Source: an uncultured Lachnospiraceae bacterium (GTDB lineage: Bacteria > Bacillota > Clostridia > Lachnospirales > Lachnospiraceae). From it: a DNA stretch of 8,628 bases. The translations under genes were made by a program, and so were the position numbers. The stretch covers positions 1 to 8,628 of the forward strand of contig CACZQU010000535.1 of NCBI GenBank assembly GCA_902783305.1, given 5' to 3'. A model generated the notes under the pieces. The model ran no database searches and was not told the DNA's origin. It worked only from the letters and a program-made list of their open reading frames with translations. The stretch's first letter is position 1. Each line of letters starts with the position of its first letter. Positions 5,526 through 8,628 of this stretch are shown piece by piece.

Positions 5526-7484
5526 ATGAAAGACAACAAAGAGAAGGATTTCCAGAACACATCTTCAGCTGAAGATCCGTCTGTCGGAACGGCTTCGGAT
5601 GTCGAGGAGCTGATGAAAAAATATGACCGTGAGTCCAACGTAAGGCCGTGGGAAGGAATCCCGGCCATCGTGATCAAGGTCCTGCTGGCTGCGTTTTCCG
5701 TGTTTATGATTTATATGAACCTTTTCGCGGTATGGGACGAGAGAATCAGACGCCCGCTCTTTCTCGGGGTTGTTGTTCTGTTTGTCTTTATCCTGTACCC
5801 GGCACAAAAATCAGGCGGAAGACCTCAGAAGGTCAACCGGATTCCTTTTTATGATATCATCCTTGCTGTGGTCGGATCCGGATGTTATTTCTATTTTGTT
5901 GCCTGCAGCAAGACGATCATCAAACGCGGTATCCGTATCTCGGATCTGGAGGTATGGCTTGGTGTCATCGGTATCCTGATCCTTGCGGAATGCTGCCGCA
6001 GGGTGACTGGCATTCCGATTATTGTCGTAGCAGGCTGCTTTGTGCTTTATGCATTTGCGGCGGGCAAGTCTCTGAAATATATTATTTATAATCTGTTTTA
6101 TACAACAGAAGGCGTTATCGGTACGCCGATCGGAGTCTGCAGTACTTATATAGTGCTGTTTATCATATTCGGAGCATTTCTGGAATCTACCGGAATCTCG
6201 GATTTTTTCATCGCATGCGCGAACAGTCTTGCCGGCTTTGCTTCGGGCGGACCGGCCAAGGTGGCCGTTATCTCCTCAGCCTTATGCGGCATGGTTTCCG
6301 GCTCTTCCGTCGGGAATACGGTCACGACCGGTTCGGTCACGATTCCGATGATGAAAAAAACCGGATATCCTGGCGAATTCGCCGGTGCCGTTGAAGCGGC
6401 GGCTTCAACCGGCGGGCAGATTATGCCTCCGATCATGGGCGCGGCTGCTTTTCTGATGGCAGAAATGGTCGGCGTTCCTTATTCGCAGATTGTGATCAAG
6501 GCGATCCTGCCGGCAGTACTGTACTTCACCGGCATTTTCCTGATGGTTCACCTGAGGGCAAAGCGGCTTGGGCTGCATGGGATTCCGAAGGAACAGCTGC
6601 CGAAGGCGAAAACTCTCCTTCCGAAGATCTACCTGCTGATCCCACTGGTGGCACTTGTTTATCTGATCACTTCCGGCTATACCATGAGCAGGGCGGCGAT
6701 CATCGCTACCCTTTTGTGTATTGTGGTCAGCATGTTCAACAAGGAACATCGCATGACCCCCAGAAAGTTCCTGGATGCACTGGAAACCGGAGCAAAGAAT
6801 ACGCTCGGCATTGCTGTCGCCTGCGGTATCGCCGGCATTATCGCCGGAGTTGTGACGATGACCGGTCTGGGACAGGTGTTCATTGACGTCATCGTATCCA
6901 TTTCCCATGGAAACATGCTTATTGCGCTGATCTTTACGATGCTTTGCTGCATCGTTCTGGGTATGGGGGTACCGACGACAGCAACCTATATTATTATGGC
7001 GACCACCTGTGCACCGATCCTGACCACCGGTATGGGACTGAATGCAATCTGCGCCAGCATGTTTGTATTTTATTTCGGAATTGTAGCGGATATCACGCCT
7101 CCTGTGGCACTGGCGGCTTATGCGGGCTCCGCGATCGCAAAGTCTGATCCCATGCGTACAGCGTTCAATGCTTCCAAGCTTGCTATCGGTGCGTTTCTGA
7201 TCCCATACATATTCTGCCTGAATCCGGCTATGCTGTTGATCGAGACAAATGTTCCGGAATTCATTATGATCGCCATCACAAGCGTCATTGGCATGTATGC
7301 GATTTCCGCCGCGATCGAAGGATATATGACATCGGTGATTCATCCGGTCTTTCGGATCATCCTGGCTGCTGCCGGTCTGATGCTGATTTATCCGGGAATC
7401 GTTACGGATATTGCCGGAATTGCCATTACAGCCTTGATCTTTGTCATTCAGATGGGGAAAAGGAATCGTGCAGTTTCAGCCTGA
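5526..7484 (+). CDS. TRAP transporter permease, fused 4TM/12TM (TAXI type)
   Basis: This 652-residue integral membrane protein fuses the small (DctQ-like, about four helices) and large (DctM-like, about twelve helices) TRAP subunits, the usual arrangement for TAXI systems. Residues 1-45 are charged and cytoplasmic. Hydrophobic helices at about 46-70, 76-93, 107-127 and 142-180 form the small-subunit part, and the DctM part runs from about 200 to 640. Its two signature halves are the GMVSGSSVGNTVTTGSVTIP segment (255-274) with AASTGGQIMPPIMGAAAF (292-309), and LGMGVPTTATYIIMATTCAP (478-497) with GIVADITPPVALAAYAGSAI (518-537). These carry the ion and substrate sites in TRAP permeases. It should import substrate with Na+ or H+ together with the TAXI protein. 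AGAGGT (5515-5520) lies 5 bases before the ATG. The next gene follows after 44 bases. Confidence 0.96.
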   Translation: MKDNKEKDFQNTSSAEDPSVGTASDVEELMKKYDRESNVRPWEGIPAIVIKVLLAAFSVFMIYMNLFAVWDERIRRPLFLGVVVLFVFILYPAQKSGGRPQKVNRIPFYDIILAVVGSGCYFYFVACSKTIIKRGIRISDLEVWLGVIGILILAECCRRVTGIPIIVVAGCFVLYAFAAGKSLKYIIYNLFYTTEGVIGTPIGVCSTYIVLFIIFGAFLESTGISDFFIACANSLAGFASGGPAKVAVISSALCGMVSGSSVGNTVTTGSVTIPMMKKTGYPGEFAGAVEAAASTGGQIMPPIMGAAAFLMAEMVGVPYSQIVIKAILPAVLYFTGIFLMVHLRAKRLGLHGIPKEQLPKAKTLLPKIYLLIPLVALVYLITSGYTMSRAAIIATLLCIVVSMFNKEHRMTPRKFLDALETGAKNTLGIAVACGIAGIIAGVVTMTGLGQVFIDVIVSISHGNMLIALIFTMLCCIVLGMGVPTTATYIIMATTCAPILTTGMGLNAICASMFVFYFGIVADITPPVALAAYAGSAIAKSDPMRTAFNASKLAIGAFLIPYIFCLNPAMLLIETNVPEFIMIAITSVIGMYAISAAIEGYMTSVIHPVFRIILAAAGLMLIYPGIVTDIAGIAITALIFVIQMGKRNRAVSA

Positions 7485-7528
7485 CATCCGGCTGATCCTG
7501 TCAATATAGCTGAAGGAGAGAGAAGATA

Positions 7529-8119
7529 ATGGTTATTACAATCAGCAGAGAGTATGCGGCATATGGATCAACGGTAGCAAGAGCGCTTTCACAAAGGCTT
7601 GGCATCGAATACTATGATGAGGATTTCATCCAGATGACCTCAAAAGAGAGTGGGTATTCTGAGGATGATGTCACCCGTGAGGGAGAATCGATGAGCGCAA
7701 GCACCAGGTTTATCAATTCCTTCTTAAGCACCACCGCGTACAACAGCTCCTATGATGAGATCTTTCAGGCTCAGCGGAGGGTGATCCTGGAGCTGGCAAA
7801 GAAGCCTTGCATTATGGTTGGACGATGCTCAAACTTCATTCTGAGAGAGGAAGGGATTAAATCATTCGATGTTTTTCTGCATGCAGACCATACGTTTCGC
7901 AGAGCACATGCGCTGGAGCTGAATGAAAACGGAAAGATGGACATCGACAGATATATCGACCGGTGCGATCACTGGAGAAAGACGTATTATCATACCTATA
8001 CCGGTCATGAAATGGGAAATTATCATGATTATCATCTGATTGTTGATATCGGACGGATCGGTGTGGAAAAAACCGTAGACCTTCTGGTCAGTCTGATCGG
8101 AGATGTGAACGAAAACTGA
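7529..8119 (+). CDS. Cytidylate kinase-like family protein with degenerate P-loop, second copy
   Basis: This 196-residue cytoplasmic protein is related to the product of 1451-2107. Shared landmarks are ITISREY (3-9), LGIEYYDEDFI (24-34), CIMVGRCSNFILREE (94-108), IDRCDHWRKTYYHTYTG (143-159) and YHLIVDIGRIG (168-178). Where the first copy has FGSGGRE, this one has YAAYGST: the glycine loop is largely lost and no Walker A lysine is present, so phosphate transfer is doubtful. The conserved GR and lid-like arginines remain. AAGGAGAG (about 7513-7520) lies 8 bases before the ATG. It is 44 bases after the TRAP permease, on the same strand and with no terminator between, so it is the last gene of the transporter operon. 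A nucleotide-sensing or other non-catalytic role is possible; this is inference. Confidence 0.85.
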   Translation: MVITISREYAAYGSTVARALSQRLGIEYYDEDFIQMTSKESGYSEDDVTREGESMSASTRFINSFLSTTAYNSSYDEIFQAQRRVILELAKKPCIMVGRCSNFILREEGIKSFDVFLHADHTFRRAHALELNENGKMDIDRYIDRCDHWRKTYYHTYTGHEMGNYHDYHLIVDIGRIGVEKTVDLLVSLIGDVNEN

Positions 8120-8179
8120 GGCTGGAGGACGATATCCTTACGATGTGGTCAGAGACTGGCAGCAGAGGAATATTCTCTG

Positions 8180-8222
8180 AAAAAGGGAGGGAAACAAGGA
8201 TTCAAGGTTTCCTTCCCTTTTT
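8180..8222. terminator. Bidirectional intrinsic terminator
   Basis: AAAAAGGGAGGGAAAC (8180-8195) pairs with GTTTCCTTCCCTTTTT (8207-8222) over an 11-base loop, giving 16 pairs with one G-T wobble. On the plus strand it ends in a T-run (TTTTTCTTTT), and on the minus strand in TTTTT. It lies 60 bases after the TRAP operon and just past the stop of the convergent YkgJ-family gene, so it can end both transcripts. Confidence 0.9.
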
Positions 8223-8233
8223 CTTTTCCGTAT

Positions 8234-8628
8234 TCAGGCCGCCTGAAGATAAAGCTTTGCCTGCTGCAGTCTTTTGCAGAACTGATTATAGAAATCCTCT
8301 TCCTGTGCAAATCCCTTAGTGTAAAACAGCTTCAGGATATACAGAAAAGCATCCCGGCGGGTTGCCTCGTCCACTGCAGCCAGCTGTGCAGGAACCGCCC
8401 GGATAAAGCTGTGCCAGTCATTGATGAAATCATCATATCTTTCCGGCTCAGGCATATCGATCCACTGCCGCACTCTCACCTTGTAACGGTTCTTTGCGCT
8501 GCATTCTCCCGTCTGCAGGATATAAGAGAAGGTTCCATCATGATAATATCTGCCGAGAGGAAAAATCCTGCAGATGCCCGGACGCAGAGGATGGATGGAG
8601 CACCGGCCCTGGGCATTCAGAAACACAC
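8234..8628 (-). CDS. YkgJ family cysteine-cluster protein (partial, N-terminus off the window)
   Basis: The frame is open to the right edge, so the N-terminal part of the gene lies outside; about 130 C-terminal residues are visible. The segment FLNAQGRCSIHPLRPGICR followed by IFPLGR is characteristic of the YkgJ zinc/iron-chelating cysteine-cluster family. Cysteines at fragment residues 9 and 19, with a further one at 42 (TGEC), fit its metal-binding pattern; the expected earlier cysteines would be in the missing part. A GTG at 8626-8624 is most likely an internal valine, not the true start. The rest is mostly polar and probably helical. The family's cellular role is poorly defined. It runs convergent to the TRAP operon and shares the terminator at 8180-8222. 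No functional link to the transporters is evident. Confidence 0.85.
   Translation of the reverse strand, partial: VFLNAQGRCSIHPLRPGICRIFPLGRYYHDGTFSYILQTGECSAKNRYKVRVRQWIDMPEPERYDDFINDWHSFIRAVPAQLAAVDEATRRDAFLYILKLFYTKGFAQEEDFYNQFCKRLQQAKLYLQAA

Noticed and set aside
6405..7343. 312-codon minus-strand open frame
   Set aside because: It is the complement of the TRAP permease. The composition is dominated by His, Arg, Asp and Gln, and no motif is seen.

Overview
The window looks like a chromosomal segment from a Gram-positive anaerobe of the class Clostridia, most likely Lachnospiraceae-like. That placement is an inference from several signs: mid-range GC content, strong purine-rich ribosome binding sites, two cytidylate-kinase-like (Cytidylate_kin2 type) genes, MATE exporters of the clostridial type, and a YkgJ-type cysteine-cluster gene. 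No rRNA, tRNA, CRISPR array, insertion sequence or phage gene is visible. Seven complete genes and one partial gene cover nearly all of the sequence.

Layout. (1) Bases 1-89 carry a long imperfect palindrome just beyond the 3' end of the first gene. (2) Bases 90-2107, minus strand, form a two-gene operon in which a cytidylate-kinase-like gene is followed by a MATE exporter. The two overlap by 4 bases (ATGA). (3) Bases 2108-2421 are a divergent regulatory region. It has a promoter candidate on each strand, several dyad sequences, and a structured leader on the minus strand with two mutually exclusive pairings. (4) Bases 2422-3801, plus strand, encode a second MATE exporter starting at TTG. (5) Bases 3802-3985 carry a good promoter. 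(6) Bases 3986-8119, plus strand, form a TRAP-TAXI transporter operon: TAXI solute-binding protein, DUF1850 membrane-anchored protein, fused 4TM/12TM TRAP permease, then a second cytidylate-kinase-like gene. (7) A hairpin at 8180-8222 can serve as a bidirectional terminator between this operon and the convergent, right-truncated YkgJ-family gene (8234-8628, minus).

How the genes may work together. The MATE proteins should export cationic or amphipathic compounds using an ion gradient. The TRAP-TAXI system should import an organic anion, with TAXI members of known substrate taking glutamate or related dicarboxylates; the substrate here cannot be read from sequence. The unusual theme is that both transporter operons contain a cytidylate-kinase-like protein, one translated in overlap with a MATE and one ending the TRAP operon. 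Neither has a canonical Walker A lysine, and the second has also lost most of the glycine loop. This pairing, the TAXI binding protein without a lipobox, and the structured leader upstream of the kinase-like/MATE operon are the most interesting points. The rest is ordinary transport and housekeeping content. No clearly new multi-gene defence or mobile system was found.
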